64,000 bases of DNA. Source: Panorpa germanica. Its lineage: Eukaryota > Arthropoda > Insecta > Mecoptera > Panorpidae. The first letter of the stretch is position 1. Each line of letters begins with the position of its first letter. The translations under genes were made by a program, and so were the position numbers. The stretch covers positions 19,825,311-19,889,310 of the forward strand of contig OY783209.1 in NCBI GenBank assembly GCA_963678705.1. The letters are read 5' to 3'. The notes below the pieces were generated by a model. It saw only the letters and a list, made by a program, of their open reading frames with translations, did not search any database and was not told the origin of the DNA. Shown here in pieces: positions 1-10,369 of this stretch.

Positions 1-302
1 TTTTTAACTCAGTTATTTATTATTTACAAAAATGACATGACATGTATAAATATTAATTTATAAATAAGAAGTACATGACAACAAAATCTTTAATAAGTTA
101 ATTTAGTAAAAAATAGTTTATTTCAATGTGAATCATTTCTAAACATAGTTTTTGTAAATTATTTTACAATAGCTCCCTCATAGATAACGCTGTTATGAAA
201 TATATTTTGCTGTATAATAAGTGAAATACGTTCATCAAATCTTAATCCAGGGATTCCCCAGCCATTCGTCACCGCCGAACTATCGTAATTTTGACTATAT
301 CA
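1..302 (-). repeat. Partial end of Tc1-like repeat family
   Basis: Read on the minus strand, this stretch matches 9759-10030 over most of its length, for example TTATTATACAGCAAAATATA and the CTATGAG and ACTAAATTAACTTATTAAAG segments. Its right edge carries the same terminal sequence as the complete element at 9759-11745 (TATAGTCAAA, then TCGGCG). It is therefore one end of another copy in opposite orientation, continuing left of the window. No coding sequence is visible. Confidence 0.7.
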
Positions 303-570
303 TTTTTATTTTCTTTATAAACTTAATCCGCGAGTGTCCATGTTTGTGGGAAACTAACGACACATTTTAAGAAAAAATTGTACTGCATCATTGCCAAATA
401 TTCTTAACAATTACTATATTTACGTAAAATATTTATAAATAATTTGAGATAATTTGTTATATAATATATATAAATTTATAATTTGAGCTAAAATTGAAAT
501 TAAAAAAATAAAATGATAAATATTTGTTTGTTTTCCGCCTTAATATTTAATTAAAAATTATGATTTTAAT

Positions 571-632
571 CCGGTCAATATTTGGCTCTTCGGGAATTTT
601 TGTTATTTGAAATGTCTATATTGACCGGGCTA
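571..632. repeat. Short CCGGTCA-ended palindromic repeat
   Basis: CCGGTCAATAT at the left and ATATTGACCGG at the right form an 11-bp terminal inverted repeat around about 40 bp. The right end resembles the ends of the repeats at 14376 and 28520. It is probably a miniature relic of the same family. Confidence 0.45.
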
Positions 633-1114
633 TTACCAACTTATTATTATTTTGACTTCGTCAATTATTTGTGATGCAAAAGAGATACCCTAAAATATCT
701 CGTAAAATAATAAGAAGAACAGCCGTCATGACTGGAATGTGAACGCAGTGCTTCACATTATCTCGTTGTCTGAATATAAATATAATATAAGTATAAATAT
801 AATTTGTATTTATTATTAGGAAAAAACAATAATTAATAAGAAAATTTTATAAATGTGATAAATAATTTACATCGTCATTAAAATTGTATTGCTTTTTCCT
901 ATCAAATCTGTAGTAAAAAAATATTTTAAATATTTCGATATTGTAGTAATATTGTAAAATATAGAATAAGAAAGTATTTTACAGCATATAGAATAAAATA
1001 TTAGATAACAATTTTTCGTTATTGGCAAAAATTGTTAACCTGAACCTGTTTGCGACTCCTTAATAATCCCGTTTCATGCGGTAAAGGCTTATACGCGCAA
1101 TAAAGTAGTGTAAA
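633..1114. other. AT-rich stretch without recognised features
   Basis: No open frame, inverted repeat or homology to other parts of the window is visible by eye. Confidence 0.5.
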
Positions 1115-1697
1115 ATTTGAATTGTAGTTTTAGCGCTACAGATGTCGACAATTATGACGTAAAATTATATTGGATAGGTCAGTTATTTGTTGATTAGGTC
1201 AGTGCTGTGGTAATGTTTTGTAGTTGTTTGAAGTCCTGTGTATCTAGTACGTATGCGTTAGTTAGCAAAGAATAATAAGTTTTTATTTTATTTACCCTGG
1301 TTACGGCAGACGTAATATTGAAATTTTATTGTTACTCGAAACAGCTGTAAATAATATGTGATATCTTGATATATAAATACATGTAGCAGAGATTAATGAG
1401 CTGTAACGTTGGTAACCTGTGAACTTGTCAGAGTTCTGTCAAAAATATATCTCTTTTACGCTCTGTTGTATAAAAGAGATAGCAACATGGCGGTTGGTAG
1501 GTCACATGCATTTGGAATGTTGTACAACGTTGAATAGTCACTTTAATAATTAAAAAGACAAAATGACTTTTTTAATTGTTAATATCTCCTAACATATAAG
1601 GAGTTATTAAAAAATAATTGGACATTTGAGGTTCTAGTAACCCACTTTATCTATTTATAGTACACTTTTATGGAAATTTAGACATAGTACACAAGCT
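1115..1697 (+). repeat. Unclassified dispersed repeat, copy A
   Basis: About 580 bp match 40307-40838 in the same orientation. Shared blocks include AATTGTAGTTTTAGCGCT, GGTCAGTGCTGTGGTAATG, AAGAATAATAAGTTTTTATT, ACATGTAGCAGAGATT and CACATGCATTTGGAATGTTG. The copies differ by substitutions and indels, so both are old. No ORF, terminal repeat or poly(A) is apparent, and I cannot place the repeat in a known class. Confidence 0.75.
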
Positions 1698-2111
1698 TTT
1701 TATTTATTAATAATCAATTAGTTATAAGTTTTTTAGTTATATGCTTCTTTACAATTCGTTCTAATGTTGTAATCTATTAGGTACTTGCAGTTGCTATTTT
1801 AAAGTTATTAAGCAAATATTTAACCGTAATAAAAATACCAGGGCTTATGAGGGTCAGGTTAAAATCAATTACGTATAGTAATAGGGAATAATTGTATTTG
1901 TTTAAGACTAGGAATTATTTGTTTTTGGAAATAGTAATTATATTTAAGTAGAGAAATGTACTCGAAAAATAGAAGATTCTGTTTCGCTGTCATAAAGTGA
2001 AGACTTATTTTCTGAAGCTACTAATAATTTAACATAAATATTACAATTTAAATATAACTAATTAAATTCATTATGATATAGTCAAAGTAAAAAATATTCT
2101 AACAACTTTAC
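1698..2111. other. Probable intron sequence of the WSCD gene
   Basis: AT-rich sequence downstream, in gene direction, of the donor at 2110-2111. No further exon is recognised, so it is likely the start of a long intron. Confidence 0.45.
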
Positions 2112-2474
2112 CTGTATAGCTCCTTTAGGATTTCTAATTAAAAGGATAGCTTTAGAAAAATCTCTTCTTTGCTTCTCACCAAATTCATGTGTTTTTACAA
2201 GCAGAACAGAATTGTTAGAAACAAATTCTGCAGGAAATCCATTTTCCTTCAGATAATAGTCTTTGTAAACAGATCCAGTTAAAATTCCAGTGACTTGCTG
2301 AAGTAAGTATCGTAACCAGGTGTTTCCACTTCCAGGAAATGAAGCTAAAGCTACAGGAAGACTGGAAGCTTTTATGTTTTTCTTGTAGTGCAGCGGAACA
2401 CACCAAGAAATTCTACGTTTTTCAGGAAAATTGCGTACAACAAAGCCATACTCATATCTGGTATTAATTGGATT
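2112..2474 (-). CDS. WSCD: WSCD-family sulfotransferase, catalytic exon (partial gene)
   Basis: A 363-bp exon of 121 codons, phase 0 at both ends, is bounded on the minus strand by TTTTTTAG (acceptor) and CAG|GTAAAG (donor). The translation carries [15 protein letters not shown], the 5'-phosphosulfate-binding loop of PAPS-dependent sulfotransferases. It is followed by [23 protein letters not shown] and ILLIRNP, the order seen in WSC-domain-containing proteins (WSCD1/2 of vertebrates, CG9164 of Drosophila). Family members are type II Golgi membrane enzymes; the vertebrate ones are reported to sulfate sialic acid, and the insect substrate is not something the sequence can tell. The next downstream exon, expected to encode an AEFNR-like motif, is not seen in 1-2111, so the gene probably continues left of the window. 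The exon is free of stops and frameshifts, unlike nearly everything else here, so it looks like a live host gene. Confidence 0.88.
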
Positions 2475-2750
2475 CTAAAAAATTAATATGATTTCATCAA
2501 ATAATTACATATTAATTATATTTTATAACAAGTATAATTTTATTTAATTTAAGAATTAATATTTAAGAATACTTATATTAATCTTGGACAGGTTCGAAGA
2601 GTACTAATAAACGCCTTTACACATTTTACAATTTTAACATACAAGGTCAACACAAACGATTTAAGCTGAGAGATGCATTTTTCATTTGTTTGCCAATTCA
2701 CATGTTTAATTAAATTCTAGTTACATGTTTCTTAATATTGATTTACTTAC

Positions 2751-2852
2751 ACTCCCAGAGGTAGTTGTTGTTAATAAAGTAAATATAGCAAGAATCAATA
2801 CGCATGCAAGAAAAATAACTTTATACAGTAAACAACATCGTTGGCAGACTAC
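2751..2852 (-). CDS. WSCD: WSCD-family sulfotransferase, signal-anchor exon
   Basis: A 102-bp exon (34 codons) lies just upstream of the catalytic exon on the minus strand. Its acceptor is CTTTCTAG and its donor is AGT|GTAAGT. The translation starts VVCQRCCLLYKVIFLA and continues with a hydrophobic run ending LTTTTSGS. This is one membrane helix preceded by basic and cysteine residues, as expected for the signal anchor of a type II Golgi sulfotransferase. It ends in phase 0, and the next exon starts in phase 0, so a 276-bp intron joins them cleanly. There is no in-frame ATG after the acceptor, so the start codon must be in a further upstream exon at higher coordinates, which I could not identify. 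The exon is short and its assignment depends on its neighbour. Confidence 0.72.
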
Positions 2853-3198
2853 CTAGAAAGATATATAACATATTTATATGGAATAAACAATGTATTAAAG
2901 TTTCGTTGTGTAATATTCAGTTTTTTGTTAAACTAAAATTATATAAAATTGTAATATTTATACACTTTGGCGCAACAGTTCTGTGTTGAAGTCAGAATAT
3001 TTCGTGTTTTTAATTTAGTGTTATGAACTTCCTGCCAAAAGGAACTTTGCCTTAGAGTAAGTATAAATAGCAGAAAACTATCAAAAATATTGATAGCTAG
3101 GAGGTTTAGATCATTATCGTTCTATCGTCAATACAGGCCTTTGCTTAATTTTGCAACTCGTATAATTTCTAGCCGGCATGAAAATTATACATATACAT
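2853..3198. other. Upstream intron or 5' region of the WSCD gene
   Basis: AT-rich. No first coding exon was identified. The 75-codon frame starting at 3090 has no recognisable features. Confidence 0.4.
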
Positions 3199-3344
3199 AC
3201 AGGGTGTCCCGTAAATCGACGTCAAGCCGGTTGTGGGTTATAAGCCAAGTGATAAGTTATCAGAAAAATATTAAAAAAAATTCTATGTTCAATATTTTAA
3301 AAATTATTTTCATTTAAAAAAAATCGAGAAAATGTGCACCCTGT
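3199..3344. repeat. Possible small MITE with ACAGGGTG ends
   Basis: ACAGGGTG at the left and CACCCTGT at the right form an 8-bp inverted repeat around 146 bp. The left end (ACAGGGTGTCCC) resembles ends of many insect repeats. The following 3345-3795 is AT-rich with no recognised content. Confidence 0.35.
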
Positions 3345-4018
3345 TACAGTCTTTTCACTCCTGTTGCTACAAATCTTAACTTTTTTAAAAAAAAATTTTT
3401 GTTATGTGATCCTGAATAATTTTTCTAAAAACTCTTGTCTAAAATGTAAACCCAACTGCTCTAGCTTGGAAGATATTGACACTTTTTTTCCAACCAAATT
3501 TTCAAGATAAATTCTTCATCCAACTTTAAGTGACTGTACTGAAAAAAAAAGTACTATGCGAGTTTGGCAAGTAACATTAAAAGTTGGCGCAAATAATAAG
3601 GATTCCAAAATGGTTGACACTTGCTAGAATATTTTTTAAATTTTGGACAATTTATTCTTTTGCAAAGTAACCTAGATTTTAACCAATTTTTCTTACTAAC
3701 TTAAAAATGATTATAGTGTATTCAAAGCTTTCTAAAGGTGAGCAAGGAATAAAGAGAAGGTAAAATAATCCTCGAACCTTTTGTATCACGCTTGCGAATT
3801 GGGTTATTTTTAATTCCGAGCGGAGTAATTATTTTCACCAGTCGAGTTGTAACGCTTGAATCGAACGGTTTGAATAGTTTTTGATAATAATTAATAGCAG
3901 CTGTATTATTATAATTTAAACATCAATAGAATTTTTTGTTGTTTTTTATTTTTTTTTAAATTTTATTTTAGTAAATTGAAAATTTTATTTTTTTGTTAGT
4001 TACTGGTTACAAATAAAT

Positions 4019-5467
4019 ATGGACGGGGCAGGGGCCCCATTAAAGACTTATAATCTACTTGTAGATAAAATAAATAATACAACAAGTGATAATGATACTA
4101 GTGTTTCATATTTAGCCAGTAATACAACTAAAACATTCGTAACAAATCTGTACAACACAGAAAATACCAATTCAGTTTACAAGGTCATAATTACCAAAAA
4201 AGTAAACAATGACGTAAAGTATAATTTCAGTTGTCTAAAACTAGGACAATTAATATGTAAGATAAGTGATAAAAAAGACATTATCGATATAAAAAAAGTT
4301 GGGAAAAACAAGGTTATAGTTCAATGTGCCACAGCTAGTTTAGCTAATAAATTTGTTACCGATTCAACGCTAAAGAAGCAGGAATATGAAGCTTATATAC
4401 CATATTTTTGGACAACTAAAGCCGCAATCATTAAAGGTGTGGATTTGGATGTTTCGGAAGAAGATTTACTTAACAATATAGAGTGTGCACCGTTCAAGGT
4501 GAAAAGAGTGCAACGTTTAAATAGGAAAACCACAGAGGACAATAATATTAAATATGTTCCTTGTACAACAATAAAAGTGTTCTTTGACGGTTTGACGCTG
4601 CCTGAATACGTGTACATTTGGAGAGTAAGGAAAACGTGTGAACCGTATATTCTCCCCTCTATTCAATGTCATAACTGTTTAAGATATGGTCATTCTTCTA
4701 AATTCTGTAGATCGAAATTCACAATCTGCAAATTTTGTGGAAACAATGATCATAAAAATAATGAATGTAAAGCGGAATCACATTATTGCTTTAATTGTAA
4801 GGGTGCGCATCAAGCTATGGACATTAATTGCCCGGAAAGAGAAAAACAAAGAAAAATTAAGGAAGTAATGGCTCAGCACAATCTCAGTTTTCAGGAAGCA
4901 AGGCTGGAAATAGACGGAAATGGAAATAAGGACTACCTATACTCCGTAAGAACTGAAAATAGATTCGATTTATTTAATAATTTTAATAATAACTTCCCTA
5001 CAATTGAAATAGACAACAATACTAAATACAACATTCCAGCATACAAACCGAAACCATTAACAAGGAGAAACAATAAAAAAACAACAACGATTCATAATAA
5101 CAAACCACCAACTCACGTTCAAACTGATAAACATTATAATACAAATAAAGACAGAGATTCCGTATCAGCAGTAACGAGGAAAAGAAGAATGGATCCAATT
5201 ACTAATACCCCATCAGATAATTTAGAACTTTTGAACGAAATGTTAAACACTTTAATTGAAAGATCGAGTTGCTCCAATGATACTAACACAAATAAGTCAA
5301 ATCAACATATAGAAAATAAATCACAATACTGTTCGTCTTCTGCAACAAACAGAGAAACCCTACATGAAATAGATAATTACACAAGTAAAACTAAAGAGAG
5401 ATATAATTTAAGAAGCAATAGCCAAAACAGAACCGATAAGATTCTGAAGAATTCTGATAAAATTTAA
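4019..5467 (+). CDS. Non-LTR retrotransposon ORF1, gag-like zinc-knuckle protein
   Basis: A full-length 482-codon frame begins with an ATG close to the element's 5' end. It has a poorly conserved N-terminal half, then a triple CCHC-type zinc-knuckle region at about residues 216-270. There CHNCLRYGHSSKFC, CKFCGNNDHKNNEC and CFNCKGAHQAMDINC are visible in order. It is followed by EKQRKIKEVMAQHNLSFQEA, the segment that typically follows the knuckles in I- and Jockey-clade ORF1 proteins. The C-terminal third is low-complexity, rich in N, T, K and S. In these elements the protein binds element RNA and chaperones it to the target. The frame is intact although the downstream ORF2 has lost its endonuclease and reverse transcriptase. 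Confidence 0.85.
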   Translation: MDGAGAPLKTYNLLVDKINNTTSDNDTSVSYLASNTTKTFVTNLYNTENTNSVYKVIITKKVNNDVKYNFSCLKLGQLICKISDKKDIIDIKKVGKNKVIVQCATASLANKFVTDSTLKKQEYEAYIPYFWTTKAAIIKGVDLDVSEEDLLNNIECAPFKVKRVQRLNRKTTEDNNIKYVPCTTIKVFFDGLTLPEYVYIWRVRKTCEPYILPSIQCHNCLRYGHSSKFCRSKFTICKFCGNNDHKNNECKAESHYCFNCKGAHQAMDINCPEREKQRKIKEVMAQHNLSFQEARLEIDGNGNKDYLYSVRTENRFDLFNNFNNNFPTIEIDNNTKYNIPAYKPKPLTRRNNKKTTTIHNNKPPTHVQTDKHYNTNKDRDSVSAVTRKRRMDPITNTPSDNLELLNEMLNTLIERSSCSNDTNTNKSNQHIENKSQYCSSSATNRETLHEIDNYTSKTKERYNLRSNSQNRTDKILKNSDKI

Positions 5468-5481
5468 AGATAGTATAAATA

Positions 5482-5747
5482 ATAATAGACGACACAGTGG
5501 GCGAGAGCATTGATGCTTGACGCCGACTGCTGTGTCTTCGGGTTCGATCCCCGGACCAGATATATATTTTCTGGGTTTGGTTATTATGAACTTATATTGA
5601 TTATGGTCATACATAATCGTACATTTATTAGGCAGTGGTGTAGTCCACATATATGAGGCCACGACACCATAAATACTGCCAACATTGAAGGAGGTCGTCG
5701 GTGATAGGACTCAGCATCGGAAATAGGCCGACGTTAAATAAAAAAAA

Positions 5748-5781
<34 letters not shown>

Positions 5782-5785
5782 AAAA
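5482..5785 (+). mobile_element. tRNA-derived SINE, copy 1
   Basis: The head has a box A-like AGTGGGCGAGAGC (5496-5507) and a strong box B GGTTCGATCC (5541-5550), as in RNA polymerase III promoters of tRNA-derived SINEs. A body of about 170 bp and an A-rich tail follow. The perfect 16-bp direct repeat AAAGATAGTATAAATA at 5466-5481 and 5786-5801 is the target-site duplication. It is inserted directly behind the stop codon of the ORF1. Related copies are at 10105-10330 and, as a short head fragment, near 38245. Confidence 0.88.
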
Positions 5786-5806
5786 AAAGATAGTATAAAT
5801 ATATTT

Positions 5807-6272
5807 ATAATCACAGACTCTAATAGTGTATGTCAATCTTTAAACAACGATATTTTTAAAAAATAATAACTACAAGATTTGTTCAATTAAAAAATATCTT
5901 TTAAAATCAAAGAATAGAGGTATAAATATTAAAATCCTATGGATCCCCGGTCACTCTGGTATAAAAGGAAATGAAATTGCTGACAAACTAGCAAAGGAAG
6001 CTTGCCTTAATGGGGAATTCCTTGATATCAAATGGAATTATAAAGATGTCAAAATAATTGTCAATGAAAGAAGTAATATAGACTGGCAGGTTAACTACAA
6101 GCAAAGAAGTGTAACTACAGGATGCAGACTATTAAAAAAAGAAATTGACGATTTGATGTACAACTTAGCTGAGGAGACTTTTTTTCCCGCAAACATATCC
6201 TACCTGATTAGTATAGAAGAATGCTCAAAGAAAATCTATAATTTCATAATAGCTAATAAAATTGAAATATAA
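5807..6272 (+). pseudogene. ORF2 remnant: RNase H domain
   Basis: The frame reads IITDSNSVCQSLNN, with the third-position catalytic aspartate of RNase H. After a one-base frameshift near 5862 it continues through ILWIPGHSGIKGNEIADKLA, where the histidine and last aspartate of the RNase H fold are recognisable. It ends at TAA 6270-6272 shortly before the poly(A). A C-terminal RNase H after reverse transcriptase is characteristic of the I group of non-LTR elements. Everything upstream of this domain in ORF2 has been lost, so this copy cannot mobilise itself. Confidence 0.8.
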
Positions 6273-6409
6273 ACTGTATTTTATTATTAATATCGACATT
6301 ATTATTATGTAAATATTTTAAATAATTATTGTAAAGTTTTTATGTAATGGCAAGCAGGTTGAATAAGCCAAAGCATTTTTTAATAAAAAAAAAAAAAAAA
6401 AAAAAAAAA

Positions 6410-6735
6410 TAATTATTTTCACTATTCAGTCGCGTTGTAACGTTAAAAAAAGAATAGCCACAATTAAAATAATAAGAAAGATTTACACTTTATTTATTAA
6501 TACAAAACAATTACTGTTTATTTCATTTTACTTGTTCACTATTCATTGCTGACTGACTGACTTTCTCTTGCGGACTGACTTGCGAGGCAGTGCTCTGATT
6601 CCTTTTATATCAATGAGTGGCGTAGCAGAATACCTCTTATCTCGACATCTTTGACTTTCTAGAATAATTCGTATACGCAGTTTTGCTAATACAATATTGA
6701 CCTTCTGAATATTTCTATGACGTTCTATACTTGGT
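6410..6735 (-). repeat. LTR-like arm, left (inverted copy of 7872-8216)
   Basis: Read on the minus strand this matches 7872-8216. Both contain the TCAGTCAGCAATGAAT region, AATAAA-type signals, GTGTAAATC and an end near GTTACAACGCGACTG. The short stretch at 3795-3838 (CCGAGCGGAGTAATTATTTT) is the leader that belongs next to it and has been separated from it by the non-LTR insertion. The layout (poly(A) signal, then TTACA, then leader) suggests the U3-R-U5 part of an LTR. Confidence 0.55.
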
Positions 6736-7481
6736 TAGAAATAAAACAGTTCATAAATGTGTAATCATAATTTACTATAATGTTATTGTTATTTAAAGAT
6801 TTCATGAACATTATTTGTTCGTCATAAGATATTATTTACTAAAACAGACATCGGTTCAAATAATGTTACTATTGCGTAAGCCACGAGGGCTTATGTGACA
6901 ACGCATGCGCTCATCCCCTCAAGGTTTGGCTTTGCCCACGCTTATGGGTTGGCGCCAAACACTATTACATCAGATAAACTTCGTACATCCAAGAATCAAC
7001 ACGAGTTTTGTGACATAATATAAAACGAATTATATTATATTTAATTTAGAAACTACAATCGCAGTGATAAAATTTGTGTTTTAACTAGAATAGACGCTCT
7101 TTTGTCATCATTAATCGAATGATGTATTTTAAGTTCAATTATAATATTTTAAATTAGTAAAAATACATTAGAGAAAGATATTTATAGGCTAACGCTTATG
7201 TTTAGCTCTGCGGCATGTAATTAAATAAGTTGGTCAATTAATAAATGTATTTAAGTGAAATCAACAAGTGTTATTATTTGCAAATTTGCTAGTCTCTTTA
7301 AAAGAACTCTAAGCATATAGAAAACTCTCTATGCTTCTATTACGTGTAGTGAAATACAGTTTACTAGGAGCAAGTCCTAACTAGACATTTTAAGCATAAA
7401 GAGTTTGACCTTACAACTCAGACTAGATATAGCTGCACACCACCACTTGTAGATTCACAGTATAATTAGTTCCAGAAGGAA

Positions 7482-7865
7482 CGCGCGAGTACATAAATAA
7501 CAGATATACGCGATATGCATTTGTTTACGAATTGCTTTTTGTGTTATATTCGTCAAGTGTCAAGTAAACAACCTTTGTTTACTTTAAAAGGGTGTACAAC
7601 CCTTTCTGCTAATTCTGAATAATATACCACATTTGCAATCAGAATCAGAATGTGTATCACAATTCAGAATCAGCAGAAAAGTTTGCTCATCCCTGTATAA
7701 ATACCTCAGCGACATGAAATAAACAAAAGGCTATATACTGGATAAGTTGCGCTGTTCTCGAATATAACACAATAAAGAATGCGTAAACAATAGCATACCG
7801 CGCATATCTGTATTTACGTATTAGCGTGATCTTTCTAAAACTAAATACTACGCGTGTTTAGTGGT
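7482..7865. mobile_element. Foldback/MITE-like insertion with long inverted ends
   Basis: The left 90 bp (ACATAAATAACAGATATACG, then GTGTTATATTCG) reappears inverted in the right 90 bp (TATTGTGTTATATTCG on the minus strand). The interior has palindromic AGAATCAGAAT motifs. No coding sequence is seen. Confidence 0.5.
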
Positions 7866-7871
7866 ACGTCA

Positions 7872-8216
7872 TAGAAATAGTCAGAAGGTCAAACAGCGTA
7901 ATGCATAATTGCATATAGAATTATTCTCGAATGTCAAAGATGTCGAGAGAAGAGGTATTCTACTGCGTAAGCCACACTGCGTGGCGTCACAAGTCAGTCC
8001 GTAAGCGAAAGCAGTTCAGTCAACAACAGTCAGTCAGCAATGAATAAGTGAAATAATAAACAGTTATTGTAAATAGTTGTAATTGTTTTGTGTGAATAAA
8101 TAAAGTCTGTAAAAGTGTAAATCCTTCTTATTATTAATTTATTATATTATTAACTGTGGCTATTTCTTAATTTTATAAGTTACAACTCGACTAAAAAGTA
8201 AAAATAATTACTCCGC
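7872..8216 (+). repeat. LTR-like arm, right
   Basis: Plus-strand partner of the arm at 6410-6735. It reads through AATAAATAAAGTCTG (polyadenylation-like) to AAGTTACAACTCGACT and the leader AATAATTACTCCGCTCGG. No gag or pol follows it. The two arms face each other across about 1.1 kb. Confidence 0.55.
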
Positions 8217-8409
8217 TCGGTGATTAATTGAACCCACAGTCGCGGCCGTACTACGGCACATACATAGAAGGCTAGCTGCTACGCACACACGCCGTTGCGC
8301 CTAGTAAAATTGTAACAATATGTTTGTTTACCAGATTTTGTATTTCGTAAATTTACAACCTAACCTTTTTTGTAATAAAAAAATTGAACGTTTATAGTGC
8401 TGTTAGTTT

Positions 8410-8600
8410 ATTTTTATCACAATATTTTTTTTGAAATAACGTCGAGACCAGAATCGACACTCTCGGGTTTTGCCGTATGTAGTCTCGGTACCGTTTCAAT
8501 AGTTTTCAGAAAGGTCTCATTTCGTCTCGTCTCGTAAAAGCTATACGACTCGCGAGACGAGACGAGAAAAGTACCGTGCTGGTGTGAAGCCCTAATGGTA
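8410..8600. repeat. Region with CGTCTC inverted repeat
   Basis: TCGTCTCGTCTCG (8522-8534) is complemented by CGAGACGAGACGA (8553-8565), a 13-bp stem around an 18-base loop. It probably lies inside a miniature DNA transposon of which I cannot define both ends. Confidence 0.4.
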
Positions 8601-9758
8601 ATATCATTTCTGTAATATGTATTTTTAGAAATATTTGATACTAAGAATGAATATTAAAAATTTTAAACCTTGGAGTAAAGATCTGCAGACATGTTTCTTT
8701 ACAATGTATACTATCTTCTATAATAAATTTTTCTATCTTCTATCACAATGTTGTCATAACAGAAAAATAACTAAAAAGAAAATATTAGGAATAGAATAAG
8801 AAAAGAATAATGGTTAAGATTTTTATAATTATTAATACACAAGGAGTATATTTAGTTTCACTTTGTGTTGACTTTAAAAATCGATTATAATTAATAAATT
8901 GTAGTAGAGGATGCAGCGCGGTAACTTCCTTACTTAAAATATGGCGTATCATATTTTCAAAGTTAAATTTTTTTCCACCATCCTCTCGTTTGGTACCATT
9001 GCATGAAAAGAATAATCTGTGCAAAATTTTAGGTCAATTGAGTAACGAGAAAGCTTTCCCCAATAGCACATTAAAAATCGTGGGCTCTGGTAACACGGGT
9101 ACTGGAAGTCGGAGAGAGATATTTAGAGAGACACGGGATGCGCTGAAATTCTATTGCGTTACGGATGACGTCACGGCTTTCTCTAGTAGAATATGGCTTT
9201 TTGTTAATCGTATGTCAATGATTAACAGTGGGTACATTTCTTTAAGTGATTAATTTAAATTGTTAAAGTTATATTTTTCATATCATATAATTTTTATTGT
9301 GTTGTTTGAATTTGGATGCTACTTGCACCTTTCATTTTCTATTGATCGATGGTTAAAACAACAAAATAATGATATGATTATTTTAATACATTAATTGCTT
9401 AATGTTTTTTCTTAATTTTGCATATACTACTTGTATATTTTTTGTCTTGGTAGATTATTAATATTTTTAGCTAAATCATTAGTTAATAATTCATATACCT
9501 AAAGTATTTTTTTTATCAAAAAAAAAATTAATCAAGTTGTAAAATATAGGGTAAAACCTTTATTTCTGATATTTATGTATTGTAATTAGTAAAACCTCAT
9601 TATTCTGATACATAGCTTAATTATTTTGTATTGTAATTTCTTTTTTTTTTTAATCGTAATTAACAGATGTGTCGACTTTGTTTTAAATTTATGTTTGTGA
9701 TCATTAAATTTGTGACGGAAATACACCCCTGTTAAAAACGTCGTTACAATTTCATTTA
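8601..9758. other. No recognised gene
   Basis: Two short overlapping frames (minus 8785-9024, plus 8990-9253) show no motif. The stretch 8900-9230 is somewhat less AT-rich than its surroundings, but I cannot assign it. Confidence 0.4.
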
Positions 9759-10104
9759 TAGTCAAAGTTACGATAGATCGGCATTGACGTATGACTAGGA
9801 TATGCCTGGACTAAGATTTGATAAACGTATTTCTTTTATTATACAGCAAAATATATTTTATAACAGCGTCATCTATGAGAGCTATTGTGAAATAATTTAA
9901 AAAAACTATATGTACTATTAACTATTTTTTTACTAAATTAACTTATTAAAGATTAAGTTGTCATGCACTTCTTATTTATTAGTTAATATTTATACATATT
10001 GAAATATTTGCAATACATTTTATTTTTGTAAATAACAAAAACTAAGTTAAACTTAATTCTTCATTTATGTTTCTTTATATAATTGTTTATAATATAATAT
10101 GCAC

Positions 10105-10330
10105 AATTATTAATAAAGGCAGAATAGCTCCAAGCAATTATGTTTGACGTAAGACTGCTGTGTCTTCGTATTTAGTTCCTTGTTAGATTGTTATCACAAA
10201 TAAATTGATTATGCACTTACAATAATAAAACTTAGGAAGCAGCGGTGTAGTTCACATGTGTGAGGTGACGGCACTATAGATACTGTAAACATTCTAAGAA
10301 GTCGTCAGTGCCAGAACGGTGTAAAATAAC
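10105..10330 (+). mobile_element. SINE, copy 2 (degenerate)
   Basis: It matches the SINE at 5482-5785 in order: GACTGCTGTGTCTTCG, then the tract around GCAGCGGTGTAGTTCACATG, then GAAGTCGTCAGTG. Box B is mutated and the A tail is lost, so the copy is old. It lies inside the Tc1-like element. Confidence 0.7.
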
Positions 10331-10369
10331 AATTACTAATAAGTCTTCTTCAATTACTATCTCTATCAT

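Larger units (their letters stand above)
3839..6409 (+). mobile_element. Internally deleted I/Jockey-like non-LTR retrotransposon
   Basis: The element is ORF1, then a SINE insertion, then the RNase H tail of ORF2, then poly(A) at 6384-6409. It is flanked by a 13-bp direct repeat TAATTATTTTCAC (3826-3838 and 6410-6422). The matches continue imperfectly for another 15 bp past a 4-base gap, so the target duplication may be longer. Endonuclease and reverse transcriptase are absent, and the RNase H remnant begins immediately after the SINE's right target duplication. It is inserted near the LTR/leader junction of an older LTR element. Confidence 0.8.

Noticed and set aside
2215..2406. 63-codon minus-strand ORF starting MVCSAAL
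   Set aside because: It is an alternative frame of the WSCD exon; the true frame has the PAPS loop and matching splice phases.
5496..5560. tRNA gene
   Set aside because: Box A and B are present, but there is no cloverleaf; a body, A tail and target duplication follow, so it is a SINE.
8785..9253. Overlapping minus and plus ORFs as a divergent gene pair
   Set aside because: Neither translation shows a motif, and both are short in AT-rich DNA.
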